Shown here: positions 17,941 to 25,283 of the stretch, in pieces
Position numbering within the stretch: position 1 is the first letter of the stretch
Layout of the letters: every line of letters begins with the position of its first letter
Assembly (NCBI GenBank): GCA_964419605.1
Contig: CAYQQM010000004.1
Span: forward strand, 33,917-97,916
Direction: 5' to 3'
DNA length: 64,000 nucleotides
Origin: JABFXX01 sp964419605
GTDB taxonomy: Bacteria > Myxococcota_A > Polyangia > Haliangiales > Haliangiaceae
Notes under the pieces: model-generated
What the model saw: the letters and a program-made list of their open reading frames with translations, nothing else
Told to the model about the DNA's origin: nothing
Database searches by the model: none
Program-made: the position numbers and the translations under genes

Positions 17941-17974
17941 GCACCCCCTTGACGGGAGTGCTGCGCACGCCGGC
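17941..17974. repeat. Dispersed stem-loop repeat, copy 3
   Basis: GCACCCCC-TTGAC-GGGAGTGC (one mismatch in the stem) plus tail TGCGCACGCCGGC. It lies in the divergent intergenic region upstream of the kinase and phosphatase genes. Flanking direct repeats of the form GGGGTATCGATCTACCTC / GGGTTATCGACCTACCTC bracket it, which may mark an insertion or a local duplication. Confidence 0.75.
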
Positions 17975-18029
17975 CGAACCGGGGTTATCGACCTACCTCC
18001 TACCTCTGTAAGGCGTATCGAGCATAACC

Positions 18030-18773
18030 GTGAAACTCCGCGTCCTGAGCTACAATATCCACAAGTGCATTGGCGGCGTCGACCGACGATACGCCCCTGA
18101 CCGCATCGCGCAGGTAATTCGAAACCTCGATCCCGACGTCTTGCTACTTCAGGAAGTCGACCAAGGGGCTCCCCGTTCGAACCACGATCGGCAAGTCGAT
18201 GTCCTCGGCGATTTCATTGGCATGAAGCACCGCGCCTGGTTTCCGAACGTAGGGGTGCGAGGGGGCGGCCACTACGGCAACGCCATACTTTCGCGTTATC
18301 CCCTCGTGGAGGCCACGAATATTGACTTGTCGATTCGGTTCAAGAAGCGGCGTAGTGCGTTGCACGGGGTCGTACGCGTACGACACGATGGCATCGATCG
18401 CACCGTTCACGTCTACAATATGCATTTGGGTCTGGCCCGGTACGAGCGGCGGATCCAGATCGCAAAATTTCTCGATTCCCATCCGTTTGCATCGCTGCAC
18501 CATGAAACGCCGATCGTCGTCGGCGGAGATCTCAACGATGTCTACGGCGGGCTCGGCAACTTGCTCCAGCCAGCGGGATTCCGCGGCATCGAGCGCCGGC
18601 CCCTGACCTTCCCCGCATGGGGACCGCTGCGCCCACTCGACGCGATTTTTGTTCGCGGCCCCGTGGATTTCCTCGAGCTTCGCCGGTGCGAAACCGATCT
18701 ATCGCGGCGCGCCAGCGATCATCGCCCCCTTGTCGCTGACGTTCGCCTGCACGCGCTTCGCCACGAAAAGTAG
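18030..18773 (+). CDS. Endonuclease/exonuclease/phosphatase (EEP) family protein
   Basis: A 247-residue EEP-fold hydrolase starting at GTG 18030. Motifs: LRVLSYNIHKCIGG (Asn), DPDVLLLQEVDQG (Glu metal ligand), VHVYNMHLGLARYE, VVGGDLNDVYGG (Asp/Asn), RPLDAIFVRGP and the catalytic ASDHRPLVAD. The family includes Mg-dependent nucleases and phosphodiesterases; short cytosolic members of this type are often annotated only as EEP hydrolases, and the substrate cannot be assigned. Divergent from the kinase gene across a region containing stem-loop repeat copy 3. Confidence 0.9.
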   Translation: MKLRVLSYNIHKCIGGVDRRYAPDRIAQVIRNLDPDVLLLQEVDQGAPRSNHDRQVDVLGDFIGMKHRAWFPNVGVRGGGHYGNAILSRYPLVEATNIDLSIRFKKRRSALHGVVRVRHDGIDRTVHVYNMHLGLARYERRIQIAKFLDSHPFASLHHETPIVVGGDLNDVYGGLGNLLQPAGFRGIERRPLTFPAWGPLRPLDAIFVRGPVDFLELRRCETDLSRRASDHRPLVADVRLHALRHEK

Positions 18774-18904
18774 TTGCGTCATCATCTCGTGACAACTACC
18801 AGGTGCGTATCCGTGCGCCGCACGCGAGCGCCGCAATCGCGCATGACGAATCGTGCATGTTCAAACAGCCATTTCAGCGAAAACAGTCTAGCGTTAAGGG
18901 TTCA

Positions 18905-19774
18905 ATGGCGCGCGTGATCAGGCTCCCAGACAAAGGTCGCCTGCTCGTGTGCACGGACCTTCAGGGCTGCATGCGCGACTACTTGCGCATGGTGGAGGTG
19001 TTCGAGCAGGCGCTTAACGAAACGGGAGGCGATGCCTATCTGCTGTTTACAGGCGACCTCATTCATGGGCCCTACATCGAGCCCGAGGACTGGCCCGATT
19101 TTCTCGGCGAGTACTACCGCGACGCTTCCGGGGAGGTCATGTCGGCATACGCGGAACTCGCAGCCAAGTATCCGGGCCGCGTCCACGCGCTGATCGGAAA
19201 TCACGAACACGGCCACGTTGGCGGCCCCCACACCGCAAAGTTTGCCGCGGATGAGGTGGCACTTCTTGAACATATCCTCGGCCCTGCGGGGACTTCGCGC
19301 ATGTGCGCCACGATCCGAACCTTTGCGCTCGCCGCGGTGTCGACGTGCGGCGCGATCTTTACGCACGGAGCGCCTGCCGCCGCGATCAACTCCATCGCCG
19401 ACCTCGAAGCGGCCGATTTGTCGGGCGCTAACCTGGCAAATCCCCTCGACGTACTCGACACCCCCGTCGTGGGCAAAGTTCTGTGGGCGCGGTCGGCCAC
19501 CCAAACGGAGGCGCGAAGGTTCCTCTCTGCCCTACGCGGCACGATCAGCGTGTACGGCCACGACGTCGTGCCACGGGGCTTTGAGACTTTCGGCGATGAG
19601 CAGATCATCGTGTCGACCAGTTTTGGGCTGGTCGACGCCAATAAAGTCTACCTATCGCTCGACCTGGCACATCGCTATCGCGGGGTTCTCGATCTTAGAA
19701 TCGGCAATGAAATCATGCCATTATACCCGGACAAGGCTCCGGGACGGCGGGCGCGGAAACCCGGCATCGGCTAG
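18905..19774 (+). CDS. Calcineurin-like metallophosphoesterase
   Basis: A 289-residue protein. Metal-site motifs in order: LLVCTDLQGC (position of DxH, here D-L-Q), LLFTGDLIHGP (GDxxH), HALIGNHEHGH (GNHE), FTHGAP and VYGHDVVPRG (GH). The first His of the DxH motif is Gln, an unusual change. The start at 18905 (MARVIRLPDKGRLLVC) is chosen as the first Met near the fold; upstream in-frame ATGs at 18803 and 18857 would add a tail without features. Likely a Ser/Thr phosphatase or nucleotide phosphodiesterase; the substrate is unknown. Confidence 0.8.
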   Translation: MARVIRLPDKGRLLVCTDLQGCMRDYLRMVEVFEQALNETGGDAYLLFTGDLIHGPYIEPEDWPDFLGEYYRDASGEVMSAYAELAAKYPGRVHALIGNHEHGHVGGPHTAKFAADEVALLEHILGPAGTSRMCATIRTFALAAVSTCGAIFTHGAPAAAINSIADLEAADLSGANLANPLDVLDTPVVGKVLWARSATQTEARRFLSALRGTISVYGHDVVPRGFETFGDEQIIVSTSFGLVDANKVYLSLDLAHRYRGVLDLRIGNEIMPLYPDKAPGRRARKPGIG

Positions 19775-19831
19775 TCGTCGGCGCGCACCGCTTGCGATCC
19801 GGCCCGATCCTGCCTATATCTACCCGCCGCC

Positions 19832-20044
19832 ATGAAGGATACCGCAGGACACCCGCACTACCGCCCAGCTCGCATTACCTGTGCATGCGGCGCTCTCCAC
19901 GAAACGTTCTCGACCCGTGGCGACTTTGGCGTCGATATTTGCTCGCACTGCCATCCGTTCTTTACCGGGAAGCAAAAACTGGTCGACACGGCTGGCCGCA
20001 TCGATCGGTTCAACAAGAAGTACAAAAAGACGCCCGCGGCATAA
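19832..20044 (+). CDS. rpmE: 50S ribosomal protein L31
   Basis: A 70-residue protein with the zinc-binding pattern of C+ type L31: ITCACGALHETFSTRG and DICSHCHPFFTGKQKLVDTA, followed by GRIDRFNKKYKK. It binds the large subunit near the central protuberance. prfA follows 155 bp downstream, a common rpmE-prfA order. Confidence 0.96.
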   Translation: MKDTAGHPHYRPARITCACGALHETFSTRGDFGVDICSHCHPFFTGKQKLVDTAGRIDRFNKKYKKTPAA

Positions 20045-20199
20045 CCGATTTGTAGCGTCTTGTAGCGTCGGGGACCCGATCCTCGTCAGGGACTTCCCTG
20101 GGTCGCCTGGGCATCGCCGATCGAGAGTTTCCAAAAGGGAACGGCACAAGCAACACGTGGGAGATCGATCTGTTCGAGTCGGCAAAATTTCGCGACAAG

Positions 20200-21255
20200 A
20201 TGGCCACCCTGGAGCGTCGTCACGAGGAGCTCGGAGCGCTCCTGGGAACGGCGCAGGTGATCAACAACCGCGCCGAATTCATGAAACTTTCGCGCGAACA
20301 CGCGGAGTTGGATCCACTGGTTGCGGCATGGGCGAACTACCAAAAGCTCTCGGCGGATCTGGCGCAGGCGAAAGAAGTCGCTGAGGGCACCTCAGACGGC
20401 GAACTGCGCGAGCTTGCTTATGCCGATATCAAAGCGCTCGAGGAGCAGGCGGAATCGGTCGAGCAGCAAATCAAGATCTTACTATTGCCCAAGGACCCCA
20501 ACGACGGTCGCAATGCCATCCTCGAAATCCGGGGCGGCACGGGCGGCGACGAAGCCGCGCTGTTTGCCGGCGACTTGTACCGGATGTTTACTCGGTATGC
20601 AGAACGCCAGGGTTGGCGGGTCGAAGTCATGTCGATGAATGAGGGAAGTTCCGGAGGGATGAAAGAGGTCATTTGCCTGGTCGAGGGCAAAGACGTGTTC
20701 TCCAAACTCAAGTTCGAATCCGGAGTACATCGCGTCCAGCGCGTCCCAGCGACCGAAGCACAGGGCCGTATCCATACGTCGGCCGCCACAGTGGCTGTGC
20801 TGCCCGAGGCCGAAGAGGTCGACGTTAAGATCGATGAAAAGGACCTAAAAATCGACACCTACCGTTCCAGCGGTGCCGGCGGTCAGCACGTCAACACCAC
20901 CGACTCGGCCGTACGAATCACCCACATTCCGACCGGAGTCGTCGTTGCGTGCCAGGAGGAGCGGTCGCAAATCAAGAACCGCGCAAAGGCCATGAAGATT
21001 CTCCGGTCGCGCATTTTGGAGAGCGAACGCGAGCGCCAAATGGCCGCTGAAGCGGCATCTCGCAAATCCCAAGTGGGTTCAGGCGATCGGTCCGAAAAGA
21101 TTCGCACCTACAATTTTCCCCAGGATCGCGTGACCGATCATCGCATCGGGCTGACGAAGCACAACTTGCCGGCGATCATGGACGGACAGATCGACGACAT
21201 CGTCGAAGCTCTGCGCGCGCACCAACAGGCTGAGGCGCTACGGGCTCAGTCGTAA
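20200..21255 (+). CDS. prfA: Peptide chain release factor 1
   Basis: A 351-residue RF1 that reads UAA/UAG stop codons. It has the catalytic GGQ loop in SSGAGGQHVNTTDSAVRITH, the preceding RVPATEAQGRIHTSAATVAV, and RIGLTKHNLPAIMDGQID at the C-terminus, and lacks the RF2 SPF motif. The ATG at 20200 gives MATLERRHEEL, matching the usual RF1 N-terminus. The frame stays open upstream without an ATG or GTG start, so a slightly longer N-terminus from a rare start is not excluded. prmC does not follow. Confidence 0.95.
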   Translation: MATLERRHEELGALLGTAQVINNRAEFMKLSREHAELDPLVAAWANYQKLSADLAQAKEVAEGTSDGELRELAYADIKALEEQAESVEQQIKILLLPKDPNDGRNAILEIRGGTGGDEAALFAGDLYRMFTRYAERQGWRVEVMSMNEGSSGGMKEVICLVEGKDVFSKLKFESGVHRVQRVPATEAQGRIHTSAATVAVLPEAEEVDVKIDEKDLKIDTYRSSGAGGQHVNTTDSAVRITHIPTGVVVACQEERSQIKNRAKAMKILRSRILESERERQMAAEAASRKSQVGSGDRSEKIRTYNFPQDRVTDHRIGLTKHNLPAIMDGQIDDIVEALRAHQQAEALRAQS

Positions 21256-21273
21256 GAACGGCTCGCAGCAGCA

Positions 21274-22008
21274 CTACCGGCCTTGGGTCATCTTCAGCAT
21301 CACGAGCGGTGTCTTGAAGATGATGCCGAGTTCTGTGCGCAAAAACGTGCCGAATCGCTCTAGCGAAGCGGTGTAGGCGATATCGTACAATAGTTTGATC
21401 CGCATGTCGTCGACGAGGGACCCCTTGGTCTCCTCCAGCTGCCACGGATTCTGCAATGTCGATGCGAGCTTGGCGATGGCGCTCCCCTCAGGGATCGACC
21501 CCGTGTAGCCCAGCGACACCTGTGCCAGGCCCGTAATCCCCGGCTTGACGTCGCGCATTCGCTCCTCGAACAGCGGAATCGCATATGACAGGTTCTGCAG
21601 CAGCTCCGGTCGTTCCGGTCGAGGGCCCACTAGGCTCATCTTGCCGCGCAGGACGTCCCAAAACTGAGGTAGTTCGTCGAGTCGCGATTTGCGCAAAAAC
21701 CGGCCGACTCGAGTGATACGAGGATCGTCCGACCCGGCTAGGACCGCGCCGGTGCGGGCTTCGGCATCCGGAATCATGGTCCGAAACTTGTGCATGTCGA
21801 ACTCGTCGAATTGCAGCCGCTTTATGCCTGAGCGCGTGTCGACGGACTTTAACCTGCCGGCCCTGCGCTGCCGAAACAGGATGGGCCCCGGGGAGTCGAG
21901 GTAGATCGCGGCGGCAATCGCCGGCAGGAGTGGCACAGTGACGGCGAGCCCAATGGCCCCCCCTAGGACATCGATGGCCCGCTTGGCGATTCGGACGCTG
22001 CGCAGCAT
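21274..22008 (-). CDS. Undecaprenyl-phosphate sugar-1-phosphate transferase (exopolysaccharide priming)
   Basis: A 244-residue bacterial sugar transferase. One N-terminal TM hairpin (AIGLAVTVPLLPAIAAAIYL) is followed by the catalytic core: SPGPILFRQRRAGR, FDMHKFRTMIPDA, GRFLRKSRLDELPQFWDVLR, SLVGPRPERPE and KPGITGLAQVS. It transfers the first sugar-1-phosphate to undecaprenyl phosphate at the inner membrane. The start at 22008 is chosen because the longer frame runs antisense through the divergent gene and lacks conserved sequence. It is separated from the rest of the EPS locus by the two divergent regulator genes. Confidence 0.93.
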   Translation of the reverse strand: MLRSVRIAKRAIDVLGGAIGLAVTVPLLPAIAAAIYLDSPGPILFRQRRAGRLKSVDTRSGIKRLQFDEFDMHKFRTMIPDAEARTGAVLAGSDDPRITRVGRFLRKSRLDELPQFWDVLRGKMSLVGPRPERPELLQNLSYAIPLFEERMRDVKPGITGLAQVSLGYTGSIPEGSAIAKLASTLQNPWQLEETKGSLVDDMRIKLLYDIAYTASLERFGTFLRTELGIIFKTPLVMLKMTQGR

Positions 22009-22044
22009 GGCCGATGGTACCACGTGCCTGCTATTCTCAGGGCG

Positions 22045-22527
22045 ATGGTCGCACCAATCAGGCTTACCGTGCCTGGGATCCTCCGCTACCGCGGCATCGC
22101 AGTACGCGTTGTGGCCGAAGCAGCTCGCCTCGTGTCGGGTTCGCATCAGCGCGATCCGAACGACATGTCCGCCTACGACGTGCGCGACCCGTTTGATACC
22201 GCCGTTGTTTCCGCGTTTGCGGAGATTTTTAACAATGTAGCGATCCATGCGTACGAACGCCGGGGCGGCGGGGCGATCGAACTTGCAATCCTTCCGAGTG
22301 AAAAAGAGCTCACGATCGAGCTCAAGGATCACGGTACGCCGTTCGATATCGATAACGTACCGCCTTTTCCCATGGATCTCGACGCGTCCTCGCTCCCCGA
22401 AGGTGGTATGGGAATCCATATTGCGAAAACCATGCTCGACGAAATGACCTACGAACCGGGACCGCCAAATCTGTGGCGGTTGTTCAAACGGCTCGGAGCG
22501 ATCACCGGAGCACATGGGAGGAGTTGA
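22045..22527 (+). CDS. Anti-sigma-factor-type ATP-binding protein (RsbW/HATPase_c-like)
   Basis: A 160-residue GHKL ATPase. The N box is VSAFAEIFNNVAIHAYERRG, the G1 box is LKDHGTPFDIDNVPP, and the G2-like region is SLPEGGMGIHIAKTMLDEM. This arrangement is that of RsbW/SpoIIAB-type serine kinases that phosphorylate STAS-domain antagonists. The start at 22045 (MVAPIRLTVPGI) is preferred over an ATG seven codons upstream. The STAS gene begins at the base after its stop, so the two are coupled. No sigma factor is adjacent, so the output of the partner switch is unknown. Confidence 0.85.
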   Translation: MVAPIRLTVPGILRYRGIAVRVVAEAARLVSGSHQRDPNDMSAYDVRDPFDTAVVSAFAEIFNNVAIHAYERRGGGAIELAILPSEKELTIELKDHGTPFDIDNVPPFPMDLDASSLPEGGMGIHIAKTMLDEMTYEPGPPNLWRLFKRLGAITGAHGRS

Positions 22528-22833
22528 GTGCCAAACCCGTTTGACGTTGTAAGGAATAGCCGCGAAACCACGCTGACCCTGCGTGGGTCGCTTGATATTA
22601 ACTCTGCCGCGCAGCTCGCTGAGGAAATCGATAAGATCGTCGCAGCCAAAACCAAGAACGTTGTGGTGAACATGGCGGAGCTCGACTTGATCGACAGTTC
22701 TGGCGTGGCCGCGCTGGTCAAGTTGTACAAGGGCGTGCGGGGTACGAACGGCAACTTCACGATGACGGGCGTGCGAGACCAGCCACTCGCCATCTTCAAG
22801 TTGCTTCGGCTGGACAAGGTCTTCAACCTCTGA
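22528..22833 (+). CDS. STAS-domain anti-sigma-factor antagonist
   Basis: A 101-residue SpoIIAA/RsbV-like protein, GTG start directly after the ATPase stop. It carries TLTLRGSLDINSAAQLAEEI and the phosphorylation motif LDLIDSSGVAALVKLYKGVR, with the conserved serine in DSSG. Expected to be phosphorylated by the upstream GHKL protein and to release it from its target when unphosphorylated. It sits directly before the EPS glycosyltransferase gene, separated by a large hairpin element. Confidence 0.9.
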   Translation: MPNPFDVVRNSRETTLTLRGSLDINSAAQLAEEIDKIVAAKTKNVVVNMAELDLIDSSGVAALVKLYKGVRGTNGNFTMTGVRDQPLAIFKLLRLDKVFNL

Positions 22834-22872
22834 CGGCGATAGATCCCATGGCGCGCACTTATCGGGCTGACC

Positions 22873-22994
22873 CTAGCGCGAGGTCATTTGCGGTGAGGCG
22901 AGGCGGCGAGGAGCGAGGAGCGGAGTGTACATACTGTACTCGAGCACCGGAGCGACGACGCCAACGAAGCATCACCGCAAATGAACCGCACTAG
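22873..22994. repeat. 122-bp palindromic hairpin element
   Basis: An imperfect palindrome fills most of the gap between the STAS gene and the glycosyltransferase gene. The outer stem contains a perfect 13-bp arm, TCATTTGCGGTGA (22884-22896) and TCACCGCAAATGA (22972-22984), extended outward with a few mismatches to 22873 and 22994. The centre holds GTAC-ATACT-GTAC. The arms include purine-rich GCGAGGAGCGAGGAGC-like sequence. It could fold into a long RNA or DNA hairpin and act as terminator or attenuator, or be a REP/MITE-type mobile repeat. Confidence 0.7.
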
Positions 22995-22997
22995 GCG

Positions 22998-24185
22998 ATG
23001 CGCGTCCTGGCGATTACCAAGATCTTCCCCAACGCGGCTGAGCCGCTCTCGGCGCCGTTCAATCGCCAGCAGTTCACGGCATTGCGCCAACTATGCGACC
23101 TGGAGGTCATGGCAACGATTCCATGGTTTCCCGGCGCGTCGCTGATCTCGCGCTGGTCGAGTGCAGGAAAGTTGGCTCGGGTGCCTGCTCTCGAGGTCAT
23201 CGCCGAAATTCCCGTGTCGCATCCGCGCACCTTGTTTGTGCCCCGTTTAGCCCACGTCGCATGGGGGCCGCTGTACGCCGCGTCGATCGCGCCCGCGTTG
23301 GCTCGCTATCGCGGCAAGGTAGACGTGGTTCTGGGCTCATGGGCGTATCCCGACGGTTTTGCGGCAGTGATTGCGGGTCGGCTGCTCGGCGTTCCAAGCG
23401 TGGTCAAATTGCACGGAAGCGATATCAACGTCATCGCGAAACTGCCGGGTCCCCGCCGACTCGTAGGCTGGGCTCTGCCCCGCGCCGCCCGGGTTGTTGC
23501 GGTGTCGCGACCGCTCGCCGATGAAGCGGTTGCGCTGGGTGCCTCGCCCGAGCGGGTAGCGGTCGTGATGAATGGCGTCGATGGCGAACTGTTCAAACCG
23601 CAAGACCGAACAACTGCGCGCCTCGCGCTTGGCCTTACGCCGGCACAGCAAGGTGGGCCGCTCGCGCTGTACGTGGGCAATCTCAAACCTGAGAAGGGTG
23701 TTGTCGAGCTGGGGCGCGCGTGGCCCGAGGTAGTACGCCGCGTTCCGAACGCGCAGCTCATCGTCGTCGGCGGAGGCCCCCTGCGCGACCAGGTCGCGGC
23801 CCACGCCGGGAGCAACGTCCAACTGGTCGGCCCTCAACCGCTCGAGCGGATCCCGCTTTGGATGGCGGCCTGTGATGCTCTGGTTTTGCCGAGTCACGTG
23901 GAAGGCACACCGAATGTCGTTCTAGAGGCGCTGGCAAGCGGCCGACGCGTCGTCGCGTCCAACGTGGGCGGGGTTCCCGACCTCCTGACGAGTCCGAAAC
24001 TTGGCGCTCTGGTGCCGCCGCGCGACGTCGATGCGCTCGCCACCGCAATCGGGGATGCTTTGCGCTTCGACTACGACCCGATCGAAGTCGCTCGGATTGG
24101 GGCTCGGGGAGGCTGGACAGCCAGTGCCGCGGCGCTCCACGAAGTGCTGGTGCAGGCGCGTCAGGGACGCCCTGGTCCGTGGTAA
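22998..24185 (+). CDS. GT4-family glycosyltransferase
   Basis: A 395-residue GT-B fold transferase. N-terminal MRVLAITKIFPNAAEPLSAP acceptor part; middle VVKLHGSDINVIAKLPGPRR and RVVAVSRPLADEAVALGASP; NGVDGELFKP; C-terminal donor site ALYVGNLKPEKGVVELGRAW, QLVGPQPLERIPLWMAACDA, and the ExxxxxxxE region LPSHVEGTPNVVLEALASG. It adds a sugar to a lipid-linked or exopolysaccharide intermediate in the cytosol. First gene of the co-oriented EPS operon, preceded by the hairpin element. Confidence 0.92.
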   Translation: MRVLAITKIFPNAAEPLSAPFNRQQFTALRQLCDLEVMATIPWFPGASLISRWSSAGKLARVPALEVIAEIPVSHPRTLFVPRLAHVAWGPLYAASIAPALARYRGKVDVVLGSWAYPDGFAAVIAGRLLGVPSVVKLHGSDINVIAKLPGPRRLVGWALPRAARVVAVSRPLADEAVALGASPERVAVVMNGVDGELFKPQDRTTARLALGLTPAQQGGPLALYVGNLKPEKGVVELGRAWPEVVRRVPNAQLIVVGGGPLRDQVAAHAGSNVQLVGPQPLERIPLWMAACDALVLPSHVEGTPNVVLEALASGRRVVASNVGGVPDLLTSPKLGALVPPRDVDALATAIGDALRFDYDPIEVARIGARGGWTASAAALHEVLVQARQGRPGPW

Positions 24186-24194
24186 CCTGCGGCG

Positions 24195-25283
24195 ATGGGC
24201 GCTCCGATCGACTGGTACGACTCTGAGCAGTCCACCCGCATCGGGATGGTCGCGGAAGCACAGCGAATGGCGCGCCGATTGCGCGCTCGCCCCTTGCCGA
24301 TCATCGTCATGACCTGCGTCATTACCGCCGCTGTCACCTACAAGCTTGCAACCCGCCGGCCCATCGCAGAAGCCGAAGTAGTGTTGGCCCTCACGGAGGG
24401 ATCCCTGTCGCAGGGGAATTCCGGAATTCCGGTCGTTGAGCTGCGCGAGTTCGTCGAGGACGTCTTGCTTCCCAACGGCAAGCTCCTCGAATTGGTCAAA
24501 AAGCGTGATCTCTACACGTTGCGCCATCGGTTGGGCGACCAGTACGCCATTGACGAGCTGCGCAGCCACTTCACGATTCAGATTTGGAAAAACACCTTCC
24601 TCGAATCGGACAGTGCCGGCAATTCGGCGCGAATCGGACTTAGCGTGTTCGACGAAGACCCCGAACTGGCGTTCGACCTTGCGCGCGATCTTTCTCGCAT
24701 CGTCATCGAAACCACTCGCGAACAACGTCAAGTTGTCACCAAACGGCTGACGTCGCAGGTCGCCGAAATGCGAGACCGCCTGCAGATCCGTTACGAAGAG
24801 CTAACTCGCGAGGCGTCAGAAAAAGAGCAGGCGCAGATCGCGGCCCGCGAGCGCAACAACGAGTTGGTTGCGCAAGCGATCGGGCTCGAGCTGGCCGTGA
24901 ACTGGCGAGAACAGCGCAAGGCAGCGGCCACTCTCGCCGAGATCGCCTCAAGCCGGGACTCTCTGGCGGAGCGCATCACCGAGGCGGGGCTCGACATGAG
25001 TGTGACCGTCGTGGCGGAGAACCGTCCGATTCCGCCGGAAAACCGCGGTTTCACGATCGCGATGGCCGCCACCGTCACGGCGCTTGGCGCCCTACTCGCC
25101 TCGGCGTTCCTAGTCGGTGCGTTCGATTCGCGCGTCCACGATTCAGACGACGTCCGGCGCCTGGAGATCGCGGTCTTGGGCCATCTACCCGGATTCACAG
25201 GCGACCATGTTGGGTCACTAGAGTCGCGTGGCGCCGCGCGGGCTCGTGTACCATCCTTCATACGATGGCGATCCCAGCGATAA
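24195..25283 (+). CDS. Wzz-like polysaccharide co-polymerase (divergent)
   Basis: A 362-residue protein with two TM segments: PLPIIVMTCVITAAVTYKLA near residue 40 and FTIAMAATVTALGALLASAF near residue 285. A long coiled-coil periplasmic domain (RLTSQVAEMRDRLQIRYEEL, ASEKEQAQIAARERNNELVA) lies between. This is Wzz/PCP topology; the sequence is divergent and lacks a kinase domain. It probably sets chain length in the EPS assembly complex. It overlaps the next PCP gene by 19 bp. Confidence 0.75.
   Translation: MGAPIDWYDSEQSTRIGMVAEAQRMARRLRARPLPIIVMTCVITAAVTYKLATRRPIAEAEVVLALTEGSLSQGNSGIPVVELREFVEDVLLPNGKLLELVKKRDLYTLRHRLGDQYAIDELRSHFTIQIWKNTFLESDSAGNSARIGLSVFDEDPELAFDLARDLSRIVIETTREQRQVVTKRLTSQVAEMRDRLQIRYEELTREASEKEQAQIAARERNNELVAQAIGLELAVNWREQRKAAATLAEIASSRDSLAERITEAGLDMSVTVVAENRPIPPENRGFTIAMAATVTALGALLASAFLVGAFDSRVHDSDDVRRLEIAVLGHLPGFTGDHVGSLESRGAARARVPSFIRWRSQR

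Noticed and set aside
20690..20730. tRNA-like T-loop GTTCGAATCC
   Set aside because: Lies inside prfA and no cloverleaf can be formed around it.
22009..22515. N-terminal extension of the priming sugar transferase
   Set aside because: Antisense to the GHKL ATPase gene, no membrane or conserved motifs; the family N-terminus begins at 22008.
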